From contig CAJQUW010004470.1 of assembly GCA_907163375.1 (NCBI GenBank), positions 310,001 to 374,000 of the forward strand: a stretch of 64,000 nucleotides of DNA. Direction: 5' to 3'. How positions within the stretch are numbered: the first letter of the stretch is position 1; the number at the start of each line of letters is the position of its first letter. Below, one piece after another: positions 20,934 to 32,260 of this stretch. The position numbers and the translations under genes were made by a program. The notes under the pieces are model-generated. The model ran no database searches. It was not told the DNA's origin and saw only the letters and a program-made list of their open reading frames with translations. The DNA comes from Prostheceraeus crozeri. Taxonomy: Eukaryota; Platyhelminthes; Polycladida; Euryleptidae.

Positions 20934-22630
20934 ATGTTGAGTCTGACAATAGTTCTGCACCTGATAATAGTTTAAAAATACCATTCTATAAGAACGCTGT
21001 TAAACTTCCTAGCAGTATGTCAGAAGAAAAAGAATTAAATTTGCTCCTTTTTAAAGAAGAAATAAAGAAAGCTGTTAAATCGGAAATGCAGCATGTTGAA
21101 AATAAACAGTCGTACTTTGACATTAACAAAAGTATAAAAAGCAGTAAACATTTTCTGAAAACTAATGATCTTACTGTAGTGCCAACAGATAAAAGCAATC
21201 GACTTTGTGTGACAAAAATTACTGATTTCGTACGTCGAAATAATGATATGTTAAATGACAGCACGACATATAAGCCTCTGAATAAAAGTAAGAAATGCAG
21301 TTTGGAAATGCAAGCTAACAAGATTGTAAATAACATACTAAAAGATAAAGTAAGCGATTCAAATTTGAAACGTATGCTTGTTTCCGGATCACAGCCGTCT
21401 CAATTTTATACTCTTATCAAAGATCACAAAACAAAAGATGAAAATAATCAATATCCTCTACGGCCTATTGCCTCGGTTATCAATAACCCAACCAACAAGA
21501 TTGATTGGTTTTGCGGCAGAATACTAAACCAACTTGCCAGTTTGGTGCCTGCGCACCTTTCGAGTTCTTTAGAATTTATTAAAGAAATAAGCAGGCGAAA
21601 ATTTGATAATTTGTGTAGTGATTCTGTGTTCATTTCCTTAGACGTTGTCAATTTGTATCCCAGCGTTCCTATTGACACTGCTTTGGAGATGATAGAGAAT
21701 TTTTCAAAAAAGCACTGGAACGTTATTAACAACTTCAACATTAGTTTGGACGAATTTATGACCATGCTAAAATTTATTTCATATAATTATGAAATCACTT
21801 TTAATGAGAAAATCTATTTACAAATGAAAGGAGTCCCCATGGGATCGCACTATGCGCCTCCTTTCTCTATAATTTTTTTGAACTACATTGAAGAAAAGGC
21901 CATTTCTAAATTAAAATCAAACATCAATTTTTCTAAAATCATTTACAAAAGATACATTGATGATTGTATCATTGGGCCTATAAAGAGAAACGATAACATC
22001 TTCAATGAGATACTTGAAGTCTTCAACTCTATTAACTACAATATAAAATTCACTCTCGAAGTTCCAAAAAATGGTGTTCTCAACTTTCTTGACTTGAGTA
22101 TTTGGGTTGATAATTGCAAGGCAGTTCACCAAAAATATACAAAAGAGCTAGCCTCTGGTAACACTTTAAAAAAAGACAGTTGGCTTCCTAATTCAGTAAA
22201 AACCAATTTCCTAAATCAAAAATTCAAAGCCCTTGAATTAAGGAACAGCAATCTTCTACCAAATGAGTACCAGTGCAATTCAATAAGTAAGTGCGAAGAT
22301 AATTTATTGCGTAATGGTTACTCTCAACAAGACATAAAAATGGCTCAGAAAAATCAAATAAAAAAGAAATACAAAAAAGACGGAAAATCCAATAAGTGTA
22401 CTCTAAAACTTCCTTTTGTTAGTGATAGTCTTATAAGAAAAATAAACTACAGTATTCGCAAGTACAAATTAGATATCAATTTTGTTAGTACCGGTAATAA
22501 AAAGCTCCGTAATGTGTTCAGTCATAGACCGATCTATAAGCACAATAATTGTGACCTATGTGACAAATTGCCTTCTTATTATGTCTGTGATGTGACTTGT
22601 AATTTATCAATTCACTTGCAAATTTTGTAA
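20934..22630 (+). pseudogene. Penelope-like reverse transcriptase
   Basis: A long open frame carries the Penelope-type reverse transcriptase. LTVVPTDKSNRLCVTKI is followed by YPLRPIASVINNPTNKI, FISLDVVNLYPSVPIDTALE (catalytic Asp of motif A), GVPMGSHYAPPFSIIF (motif B), IIYKRYIDDCIIGP (motif C, Y-I-D-D) and VLNFLDLSIWVDN (motif D/E). The ending HNNCDLCDK starts the Cys-containing linker to the endonuclease. The domain looks complete; the endonuclease follows in a different phase. The enzyme would copy element RNA at a nicked target. Its telomerase-like class is known for Penelope-like elements in general. Confidence 0.82.
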
Positions 22631-22913
22631 TGGCCAATATATCGGAAAAACTGCTCGTCCATTTCATCTAAGATATAACGAAGACAAAAACAGTAAAAAA
22701 CAGTATTAAATATAAAAACAATTCAAGCGCTTTAAGCGATCATAGAAATATTTGTAGCAATGTCAATGGCATTGACGATTTTAATGTAGAAATTTTAAAG
22801 CGTGTGCGTGATTCGGTTGAGGCAAGTTTGGTGGAAGCTCGTTTAATTAATTACCATCAACCTTTGATGAACAGGCGTCACGAGACTGTTGCAACGAGAA
22901 TTAGAGTTTTGTA
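22614..22913 (+). pseudogene. PLE GIY-YIG endonuclease, C-terminal part
   Basis: FCNGQYIGKTARPFHLRYNE gives the second half of the GIY-YIG signature with its Arg and Glu. The segment SVEASLVEARLINYHQPLMN then corresponds to the conserved Glu and the Pro-x-x-N near the end of the domain. The stop at 22913 lies in the inverted-repeat region. The pieces are not in one frame with the reverse transcriptase; the element is damaged here. Confidence 0.7.
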
Positions 22914-23363
22914 AATCACTCTTTCATTATCTGTGCTAGTTCTGCCACGACTAAGCGTCTGGACGCGAAACGTCGGCACAATTATATTTTATTGAATTTT
23001 ATACAGTCATACATCGGCAGTAATTTTCACTCGGGAGAGGTTTTTCTATTGCTATCATCGGATGTAATGAATGTCTGATCAAATTTTCAAGTGCCTGTGT
23101 ATTTGTGTAGAATGTCAATGAATTGCAATTTATTCGTACGCCATTCAACGTAGTCTTCGTCTATAATATTTGTTAGGTAAAATCTCCACACATAGCTTTT
23201 AGACAAAAACGCCGAAACACAAAATAATCTCTAAACATATTTTGAACTGTACTGCCTTGTCAAAATGACATGGAGATTGGAATTGGATGGTGTCTCAAAT
23301 GCCCTTACTAGAGAAGTTAAAGAGGGTTACCTGGATTTGTGTCATTTCCTGTGTGCATTAATA

Positions 23364-25017
23364 TAGAGCTGATCATAAAAAAACGGACCACCTAAATTTC
23401 GATGAAATTCTATAGATTCTCATGTCTTCCAATCGCATCGCACAGCAACGTTGCATTCTCGGCTTTAAAATGATGGGTGGCCGATGTGACAAAATATGAC
23501 AAGATGTGACATTTTTTCATCTCAAAATAAAATGTGACATAATGTGTAATTTTCATTTTTGGTGTGACAAAATGTGACAAATTCACGTAACCAGAAAATA
23601 ATTTGACAGAATTTTTTTACGGTAGTTTGACATAGCATAATGAGGTTTAAAGTCACAGAGTAGCATCAACTTCGTCTGAGGAAACAACGACAACTTTATT
23701 CTTTTATTTTGATTTGTACTCGGAATATGTGAGACAGATGTTTCTCCGTGCTCCCATTGGTGACTTACACTTCCGCCAGGTAAATCGTGATGCCACTAGT
23801 TCGCTTGTTTAAAGTTGACTTTGAGCTTGACAGCCCAATTGCAACATTCATTCCACGTGGTCATCCGTTATTCGATTGTCATTTCCAGATCGCAGGAGTC
23901 CTTGCGAAGTTATAGTTCCGATGATGCACGCAATCCAAGGAATAATAGCAATTGTAACAAAACAGTGATATTTCTTTGCTGAAAACACAATTATGAATAC
24001 AAGTGCTCTTGTTTGTACGAACTTATATTGTCTGTAAATTCATTTTGTTGAATTTATTCCGAATGCGTGCTTATTGTATGCCATCAAAATGTACTCAAGA
24101 CATTAAAAATAATCATAATTGCAATAAGACTACAACGTTTGAGAGTAATTTTTCCCTTTAAACAAAAATAAAGGTGTCACAGTCTTACCCATGGTTTGTT
24201 TCGCTGCTGCCACAAATCTCGGGGCAACTGTTAGATATCAGATCAATGGCAATTTCTATGAAACTCCTTAAATGACAAGAAGTAGTAATAATAAATTAAA
24301 GGTTTCTTGATCTTGTCCCATTATAACGCGCTTGACATGCATTCATCGATAGGGCAGCAAAAAAGGCAATTTCGAAACCTGCCAATTTCCTGCACATCAT
24401 CACGTCAAAATTTTTACATATGTTTCCATCAGGATGTTGCGAAATGTGACATTTATGTCAATGGGCATGTGACAAAATGTGACATTAACGCCCATCGATG
24501 TGTGACGAAATGTGTCACAGATCCTAATGTGGCGGCCCACCCCTGAAATATGAAAATCGCTCAATTTACAAACCGCAATTTTTGAAAAAGAAGACATGTG
24601 AGTATGAAAATGAATTAGCCACGGGGAGAACAACGAGCATTTTCTGAGCTCTCTTTTGACTTACTGTTCATCAAAATCGGTGAATTAACGAAAAATTTAT
24701 GATATCGTAAAGTCATTACAAAATCATGACCTTCTTGATTGAAAATGTTATGCTCTCACTTTTTCATGAAGAATGTTCATGTTTGGTATCCTCTGAATCC
24801 TTGCGATGTGAGGAGTACGAATATGTGAATTATATTCATATAAGTTCAATAGTTCTTTTTCAAACTTCTTCATTTTTTTTAATTTCCGCAAAAGTACGCA
24901 AACCATGAAAGGTGAACGAAGGTTCAAAACGGCAATTAGCGAAGGCATGTCTTTGCTCTCTCATAGCAGCTGCCGATTGTTTAACTTTCATTGTTTGCGT
25001 ACTTTTGATCAGCTCTG
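23364..25017. mobile_element. Mariner-like non-autonomous element with TA duplication
   Basis: Terminal repeats TAGAGCTGATCA (23364-23375) and, on the minus strand, CAGAGCTGATCA (25017-25006) are flanked by TA on both sides, as for Tc1/mariner elements. There is no transposase. A second inverted repeat built on AAAAGTACGCAAAC lies at about 24890-24905 and near the right end, so the right part may include a smaller related copy. The element holds a nested TGTGAC-rich element. Confidence 0.6.
23472..24545. mobile_element. Nested hAT-like element rich in TGTGACAAAATGTGAC
   Basis: The right end, read on the minus strand, is CAGGGGTGGGCCGCCACATT. The left end TGGGTGGCCGATGTGAC is a worn version. 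Repeats of TGTGACAAAATGTGAC lie inside both ends (23495-23590 and 24440-24520), the usual place for transposase-binding repeats. No target duplication or protein is preserved. Confidence 0.5.
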
Positions 25018-25293
25018 TATAATTTGCAGTATTCTATCAGCAACTTCGTATATGTATATCACATCTCCAGTTTCAAGTGCATAACACAACAATGCGAGGA
25101 TCAGCTGATGAGACTTCCATTACTATCGGTGTCATCTGTTTTTCGAAGTAGCAGTAGAAATATTGTAATGTACATTTTACTCATAGATTAGTTACACTCA
25201 CTTGGTTCATTGTCTCCGCTTCCCTTTGTCTATTTTCGTGGCACCTGTGTATGATCAATTTTCATTTTTATAATTTCGATTTTACCATAGAAA

Positions 25294-25445
25294 TGTGGGG
25301 GATAACTCAGTTGTATCACTCTGCAGTGTGGAAGTGTAGAAGGTCTAGGGTTCGAGTCTGACCGCCACTCTCATTGGTGGTTGCCATCCCTAGCTTGGAG
25401 AGTTGCCAGTATGTGCCAATGCTTCAGGTGGGGAAGGGATAAGTA
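25294..25445 (+). repeat. tRNA-derived SINE
   Basis: The head resembles a tRNA: an A-box-like GGATAACTCAGTTGTATCAC and a B box GGTTCGAGTCT (about 25350-25360) at tRNA spacing. An unrelated body follows and ends near an A-rich ACAAAAAATT. The cloverleaf is imperfect, so it is not a functional tRNA. Confidence 0.6.
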
Positions 25446-25524
25446 CAAAAAATTTCTGTTTCTCTTTTGATTAGTAGTCGATGTCTTTTATCTATCAGCT
25501 GCATGTGAAGCATTTCTTTAGCTG

Positions 25525-25974
25525 CCGTAAAACCTGGAATTCAACCGTCACTCTTACGTGGTAGTCTATTACAGGTGGCCTTCTATTAGAGGGTGGCCAA
25601 TTTTATCATAATTCACCCTATATGAAGGCTCAACACTTAGCAAGTTGGTATACTGTATCTTCATGTAGTATATAACACGCAAGAAAACAAGATTACCAAC
25701 AACACAAATCGTGATTAACATCACAGGCACTTAATGATAAATTTAAATCAATTATCAATAATGAAGAAGCCAGGTTTGTTGTCCAAACAGCTGCTGTCCT
25801 CTTACAGCGGAGCATGCAACGAATAAGTGATTGCAAATAACATCCCGACGGACAGGTCTTACACAAATAGACATCCTGGTACTACCGAAATATGTGAAAT
25901 GGCGGTCTGATTGGAGGGAGGCGGTCAATTTTTCAGAAGCCTCGTCTATGTGGTAGTCTATTGCAATTTTACGG
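25525..25974. mobile_element. MITE with CCGTAAAACCTG ends (copy 1)
   Basis: The left end CCGTAAAACCTG has a partial inverse at the right (TTTTACGG). Blocks such as AAGGCTCAACACTTAG, a CAGGCACTTAA-like stretch, GGACAGGTCTTAC and GGCGGTCT recur in the same order at 60139-60847, defining a family. No coding capacity. Confidence 0.55.
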
Positions 25975-26453
25975 TAACAGAGACATAAAAATTTTCGAAT
26001 TCTTTGACATGAGATAGAAATATTTGGCAGTTGAAACTGATGTTTGTCATCAACTACAGTGTTTCTCTACGTAAGCCTTGTGCTTTGCATAGTTCCATCT
26101 GATGCATACAGCTCGAAATAAGTATTTGGAAAAGTAATGTCTAAGAAGTAACACGGGTCTTCATTACGCTTCCTTCGTTATTAAAGTCCATATTAGTTTT
26201 AGGCATAAAGTTTCATAAAAGGTAACCTACAGATTTTTGGTGTAAATGTGTTTGGTAGAAATTTCATCACATTTTGGCTTAATGAGTTTATGGTCATTGA
26301 TGGAAATAAATTAGGTATCAAAGTGGTTACTAAACGCAAACGTTGAACAATTCAATGCAGGCCGAATGGTTCAATCTCTGTAGTATGCGCGTATGAAGTG
26401 ATGCACTTATTGTAGCTTATATCAAGAAAATTTAAACAGCAATTATACTTCAG
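25975..26453. other. Intronic sequence before exon 2
   Basis: No repeat is recognised. It ends in the acceptor AATTATACTTCAG of the following exon. Confidence 0.35.
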
Positions 26454-26532
26454 GAGGCTCAAGATGGTTCGACTTTCGTAGTTGAATTGGACAATCGTTT
26501 ATCAACTGTTTCCTCTCGTCATGTTTGGTTTG
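26454..26532 (+). CDS. Host gene exon: second part of Tudor-like domain
   Basis: The 79-nt exon lies between TATACTTCAG and TTTG|GTAAGTATG. It starts in phase 0, matching the end of the 16525-16637 exon, and ends one base into a codon, matching the start of the PHD exon at 56741. The peptide EAQDGSTFVVELDNRLSTV then SSRHVWF has the V-x-L/F-x-D-N pattern and alternating hydrophobic residues of the later strands of a Tudor barrel. Homology to Polycomb-like Tudor domains is inferred. Further exons could lie between this one and the PHD exon, but each would have to keep phase 1. Confidence 0.6.
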
Positions 26533-28144
26533 GTAAGTATGTCAGTTTCGTGACATTAAGTAATATTTATTTTGTTGTGTACTTATTTGGCAAATTTCAC
26601 ATGATGATGTCGCTGTGTGTCGTGATAGCACTTTAAGACATTTATCTTTCGTATTTTCGTGCATTTGGTAGTAAAAAGTGATGATGCAGATTGCAGACGT
26701 TTCTCCGGATACATAAATCCAAATTTTAACACTTATATTCAGCTTCTTTAGGACGACGCTTTTTGAGGTGAACTCTAATTGTCAATTATAGACTGATTGA
26801 CATTCAGTACAAAATTATGCGTTGTTAGGCCTAAAAATAGTTGGTTGCCCTTGTAACCTGTACAACTCCATTCGATAATCGCGAATAATCGCAGACTAAT
26901 CGAACGTCTTCAAAGCTGCGAAACGCCTTTTATTGAGCTGTTGCCGGGCTTTTCACTTGATCTTACTCTTTTTTTCATTCACTGTTATAATTTACTCACC
27001 CTAAAACCACGGCAAAGAAAGCTAAAATATTTGAATCATCCAGTTTCTAAGTTTACCAGACATAAGATGAAGTCCCTACTAGAAATAGCTATTGGAAGGG
27101 GTCTACATAGGTAAAATCATGACATAAAAGAATTCCATGAAATCAAAAGCCGCCAAAATGCATGTGCTGTTTGATAGATAAATTTCTAGTTATTGCATTG
27201 TCAAGTAAGTGGTCTTACTTCATTTTATGCATTTTCAAACAGTTTTTTCGTGAATTTACTTTATTTCATTTCGGAATTCGTTTTGATAGAGATGTAAAAA
27301 CGGCAAGTCTTTCAATCGAATACCTTTCTTGAGTTAGTCGATCAAAGATTTTCATAGTTTATTTATACGGTTATGTTGGTATTAGGACTGCGGACTTTTT
27401 TTAGACTCTAAAATTTGATGTCTTCAAATGACTAATCCTAACAAATACACATGCCATCTGAGATTCTTCGAGCTGATCTTGAAGATGCATTATGATATAT
27501 GGAATGAATGATATGCACTATGATAACTATGATACTATCTTTGAATGTCTACTCATGACATACAATTCTAACTTTGCTACAGTGTTGTGCAGCAAAGTTG
27601 CCGGACGAAGCAAAAAACTAAATATTGCATAGATTTTTCAAATTTTTATTGTGTCGGAGTTTGATAGCTGATTGCATTTAGTTAATTTTTAATTTATTTT
27701 GTTGAATTGTTTTCCTATTAGATATGAACGAATGATAAAGCATTCCAATGCATTCACTAATCTAGAAAATGAATTAATGTCGACTCCAAAGGCCGAGGAG
27801 CTTAGACTAGTTTGTTCTTACTCAGAAAGACAATTGCCTCCACCATTTCCGCAATCATGCTCACATGTTATTCGCACAGGATAAGTTTCAGATAACTAGA
27901 CATCCATTCAAGGAACACTTGCAGTAGTAACTCTGTGCCTTCGGAAGTAAAAGCTACCGTCGGGTGGTCGGTACCGCTTCCTACCTGCATGTAGGGTTCT
28001 CTACAAGTCATGTATGGCACATGTAATATAAATGTACTGTGCTCACAAGCAAACATGTGTCAATCGATATACTGAGAAGATTCATTGAATGAGATTAATT
28101 ATCTAAGTGTTGTGATTTCATTTTAATTTCATCACTTAACTCAT
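26533..28144. other. Intronic sequence
   Basis: No gene or clear mobile element seen. The region is AT-rich with scattered short repeats, for example ATGATATATGGAATGAATGATATG near 27492 (an imperfect duplication). Confidence 0.3.
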
Positions 28145-28375
28145 AAATCATGGCAGCAGACTATCGGCGCCATGCACTTTTGTAGTGTTCGCTCTGCGTG
28201 TGGGAGACATTGATTTGAACCGTGGTCGGGTCAAACCTGAGACTTTTGAGACTTGTATGTGCACTCTGCATTCTTACAAACATTTAGTACAAAAGGAGCG
28301 GGATAAATAACGACTCAACCACATGGAAGAAAGGCTCAGCCGATGGGTTTCCAAGTATAAAATATTTGTTTTTTT
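28145..28375 (+). repeat. Probable tRNA-derived SINE, second family
   Basis: GGCGCCATGCACTTTTGTAG (about 28166) followed by GCTCTGCGTG and a TTTGAACCGTGG box-B-like stretch suggests a worn tRNA-like head. The body (AAAAGGAGCGGGATAAATAA, then CAGCCGATGGGTTTCCAAG) runs to a T-rich end near 28375. The identification rests on layout and a familiar body sequence, not on a clean promoter. Confidence 0.45.
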
Positions 28376-29011
28376 ATCTAGTTTTGTAAGACACACTAGG
28401 CCTTGCCAAACCAACGCCGCAATGAAACTTCAATAGCACATAAAAAGTCGATATAAAGCGATCAACATGATCAAAATGGTCAATGCCGCATCGTCACTCA
28501 GCATTTACACTTCCATGTCTACTTCTGGCAGATCCTGCGTCTCGAGCTTGCCGTCACTGTTATAGCTGTCTTTATCTTTGATTTCTTCCCTTTCGTATTC
28601 GACCACTATTTTTCGCCATGTGCACTATCTGTAGGGCGGATAGAGGTTCACTGATGTGACGTGCCGTCATCATGCGATGTGGGGTCGATCTCTGGGTCGC
28701 GTTCCGTACTATCTTTCATGGAGCAGAATTCTGTGACAGCGGTTGTCGTCTATTCGTTCGACATGACCGAATCATCTTATTGGTCTATAATAGTATCAAT
28801 GACACTTGTCCAGACACCTGAAGTGTGGTTAAATACTTACTTTCCCGTTTTCGTCCTTGTCCACGTTGAACGGGGTCAGACGAAAACGTGGTTAAATCAG
28901 ACAAGAAAAGTGATTCGTAAAATCCGCTCTCGAATTGAAAAATATCATCAAACCCGCCAGTTTTATTCGAGAAAATGTACCTTCTTAACGCGATCCGGAT
29001 GATCGATTTGA
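28376..29011. other. Unassigned sequence
   Basis: A 113-codon open frame at 28661-29002 has no recognisable motif and is probably chance. An imperfect inverted repeat around GTTTTCGTC (28850 and 28880) is visible. Confidence 0.25.
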
Positions 29012-30540
29012 TACTTTCTAGGCATGTGATTTCTCGGACTTTCCCGACTTTTTTGGTTCTGAAACCTTCACTCCCGTAATTCGTCCAAAAATGGAATACA
29101 AATTACAGGGTGTTAGGGGTATGAAAATATAGTTACTTGCATTTTGAATTGCATATCTATTTCAAAATGTGTGATTATTTCACTGAAAATGAGTACCGGT
29201 GCCAATATCGTTGTCTATACAAATAGACATTGGTATGATTGATTTTGTTCATTTGAATTGAGTTACGTAAGCATTGAAGCTTGGTAAGACTAGGCTAAGA
29301 CCTTATTTTGGGGTTGAAATTCACTATGCCGGAAAAATATGCTCCGCAACGTTGGCTTTCAATCTATGACGTGACTGTTGATGTCTCTAGACTTTTTGAG
29401 GCATGCATAATCTACTTCACATTTATTTCTTCAAAAGAGGATCAAGTGAGAACTTCTCTCGTGTTGTGGAAATATTGCGACAACGAAATTGCTCGACAGA
29501 AGCCAGATCTCGCATTAGAAAAATCAGAGAACAGTTGCGAAAGAAGAAAATGACAAACAAAGTTAGCACTCGGAAACATAAGATACTGGAATACCTGTTT
29601 CATCAATCTACTGAAACCAGATTGCAGCTGTACCTCATCCAAAGTGTCCTCCCCTTGTTTAAGCAGTATGTCACTGCACTGAAAAATACAGGAACCAATT
29701 TATCACACTCAGCATGATTGGCAAATAAAGTTGGTTCGGCAATTCCTTGCTTGCTTGAAGTGTCTTTCTTCTCTTGATCCTGATGCTAAAGGACATAGTG
29801 TCTCTCAGTCATATATGTTGAAAATTCCGACCATAGCGCCAACTGTTCTTCAAATTCACGAGCACGATCAATTCGATTTGGAAGAATGTCAATTCCACAT
29901 ATCTAAATTTCCTCCTGCTGAGCATCAGAGAATTGACACATGGTGGGTACAAGTGCTTCAACAGCATCCTCTTCTACCCAAGTGGCTCTGTCCCTTCTTT
30001 CGTGTTTTCATGGGCCACTGGTAGAGTCGGTCTTCAGCATGAATAATGACATTGTTGATCTCCAATCATCTCTTATGAATGTCACCACTTTGAATGCAAT
30101 TCAGTGTGTCAAAAACTTGTCAAATCTTTTGACGAGACGACGATCGACTTTTTCGACGAAGTGACATTCATTATGATCCAGTCTGTCCAAAAATGTCAGA
30201 CAACATGAGGTCTTCATCTAAAAGGTATTGAGGGCAACTGCATGAGAAAGACTCTGAGTTAACTGCCAAGAAAAATAAACTTCCTTGCATAGCTGTTTCT
30301 GAGCCTAAAAGCAAATTAAAAAAAGTCGCTTTGCAATCAGCACAGAAGGCACTGAAACACACATGAAACACTAGCGCAATCTCGTCAAATTAGCAGAGAA
30401 AAGAAGAACCAAGAAATGATGAATATTCTTGGATTAAACTATTGTTTGTTTTCATTTTAATGCGTGGCATCGGTACAAAGACCCGTGCATCAGTTTAAGT
30501 AGTAGGGAAAATATGTTTTCTAATCTCCGACTTTTTTTCT
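29012..30540 (+). mobile_element. hAT-like transposon remnant, copy 1
   Basis: The transposase half reads YAPQRWLSIYDVTVDVSRLF, a segment STEARSRIRKIREQLRKKK, VRQFLACLKCLSSLDPDAKG and, at 30020-30160, PLVESVFSMNNDIVDLQSS followed by NAIQCVKNLSNLL, which fits a hAT-type dimerisation end. Pieces lie in several phases: a 14-bp insertion near 29477 (absent from copy 2), a stop near 29717 and a shift near 30020. Both edges carry CCCGACTTTTTT-like stretches (29045 and, less well kept, 30525), perhaps subterminal repeats. The first 870 bp recur at 63112-63985. Confidence 0.6.
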
Positions 30541-30699
30541 ATTCGTCAGTCACACACATAAATTGTTTTGAAAAGGTTGATGCATGCCTCTTTTATGCGT
30601 GATTTACTTGCGAATTAACCTCACATTTCTTATTTTTTTTGGACTACTTCGTACATAAGCCAAGCGATAGTCAGTTAGGGGCTCAGTTCATGAGCTCAG

Positions 30700-32260
30700 T
30701 AATTCTAATTACTCATTCTATTCATTTCATATATGATTACTGGTCATCGCTTGACAAGTTCGGAGAGTCCACAGCAATATCCCTTGACATATCAAAGGCA
30801 TCCGATCGATTCTAGCATCCGTCTCTTCTCAATAAGCTTCTATCTCACGGAATCCATGCGGAAGTCGTGAGATGGGTGGGGGATTTCCTGGCTAACCGTT
30901 CTATTGCAGTTCGTGTCGATGTATTCCTTTCTGATTACAATCAATGCCGGTGTCCCTCGGAGGTTGTATTTTTTCACCTCTTTTCTTGTGTTCATGAATG
31001 ACTTTCTACATCTAACGAGCCATCCAATCCACTCATTCGCTGATGACTTCATTCTTCATGTATCCCTTTCCTACCCCAATCAGAGGGCTTGCAGTCAGCG
31101 TCTAGACCATGATAGAGTGACATTGAACTCATCTATTGAATCTGACTTACAGAGAAATCTGTCTTGGGATCGCTCCAACCGAATCATATTTAAAGAAATC
31201 AAAAGTCAGACAATACGTTTTCTCATAAGCGTGTCCAAGACAGTTCCACCATCACTATCAAGGGTCATCCCCTTTCAGTGCAGAACAGAATTCTTTGCTT
31301 GGTGTGTCACTGTCTAACTCTTGAAGTTGGTCAGTCCACATGCGCCAAGTTGCGTGACGAGCTTCCCAGTGCCTTGGAGTATCGTTTCGAGCCCGTGACT
31401 ACTTCAGCCATCCGTGGTTGTTTGTACTTTATGAAGCTCAGGTTCGTCCAGTGATGGAGTTTTGCTCACACGTTCGGTCATCAGGTCCTCAGAGTAGTTC
31501 AGATATGCTTGTTCGCATTCGGCGTAAAGCAGTTCGTCTGATAGATGATGCCAGTGTTGCTTCAAATTTGGCATCACTCGGACACCGTAGAGCAGTCTCC
31601 TGTCTTTCTCTTCTACCGCTCTTATCACGATTTTTTGTTCTGATGAACTTGCTTTTGTTACTCCACGTCCTCGTTCTTTTACCAGTTGCATAAGAGGAAA
31701 TTACTACGCAAATTCATATCTTGTCACTTCCTCGTCGCACAGAGCATTTTAAGAGATCCTTCCTTCGTAGGATAGCAAAGTTGTGGAATAGGCTTCCTTT
31801 GGAGGTATTCCCAACATCTGCCAGTGTTGAAGTATTCAAGAGAGCCGTCAATAAGCTTCCACTAAGTTCTAGGGAGAGTTATAATTTCAAGGATCTTTTG
31901 TCTCATGCATTTTTAGCTTGCTACCTTGGTTTCAACATTGTTTTATCGTCATTTCCACTTTTATCCCCTTGAGTCATGCAGTTATTGGTTCTTCCTCAAT
32001 AGTTCTGCATTTACATCCTCTAATTTGTCTATTCACTTTTTACCACCTTATTTTAATTTTCAATACTTAGTTATACAGTTATGGGTAATGTATCTTTTCA
32101 GTTCACTGTCACACAGTGTCTTAGCTATTTAGTTATATTGCGTTATCACACCCACTTTTCTGTCCTCCATTTTCTGCTTCTTTGCCTTTAATCTTCTGCT
32201 GAGGGACATCGCCCTCAAGCTTTGATTAAAAAAATTTATGTAATTTTATTAAGGAGTTAA
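30700..32260 (+). pseudogene. LINE reverse transcriptase remnant (Jockey/CR1-like)
   Basis: ISLDISKASDRF followed by HPSLLNKLLSHGIHAEVVRW is reverse transcriptase motif A and its helix. NAGVPRR (30940) is a worn G-V-P-Q-G, and HSFADDFILHV (31040) holds the catalytic F-A-D-D. The C-terminal FLRRIAKLWNRLPLEVFP (31750) is the W-N-x-L-P motif common in this group. At least five phase shifts or stops separate the pieces. Near the 3' end a hairpin TGAGGGACATCGCCCTCA (32199-32216) precedes an A-tract, which fits a LINE 3' terminus. Confidence 0.7.

Larger units (their letters stand above)
16850..23060 (+). mobile_element. Penelope-like element with inverted ends, interrupted by a hAT-like element
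   Basis: A + strand Penelope-like body (17041-22913, less the insertion at 17437-20928) ends in a 3' region, 22904-23062, that is repeated in inverse orientation at 16881-17040 (about 99% identical, one length difference). Outside this, the 13-bp GATGTAATGAATG occurs at 16837-16849 and 23061-23073 and is the likely target duplication. The left side carries a further 31-bp tail (16850-16880). The coding part has an N-terminal region, a reverse transcriptase and a GIY-YIG endonuclease. It is broken, with a small number of lesions besides the insertion. Confidence 0.8.

Noticed and set aside
16881-23062. Reading the inverted ends at 16.9 and 23.0 kb as a DNA transposon's terminal repeats
   Set aside because: The interior encodes a Penelope-type reverse transcriptase and GIY-YIG endonuclease, and the 13-bp flanking duplication with a one-sided tail suits a PLE.
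28661-29002. 113-codon open frame
   Set aside because: No motif, no splice or transcript signal, and composition like its surroundings; probably chance.
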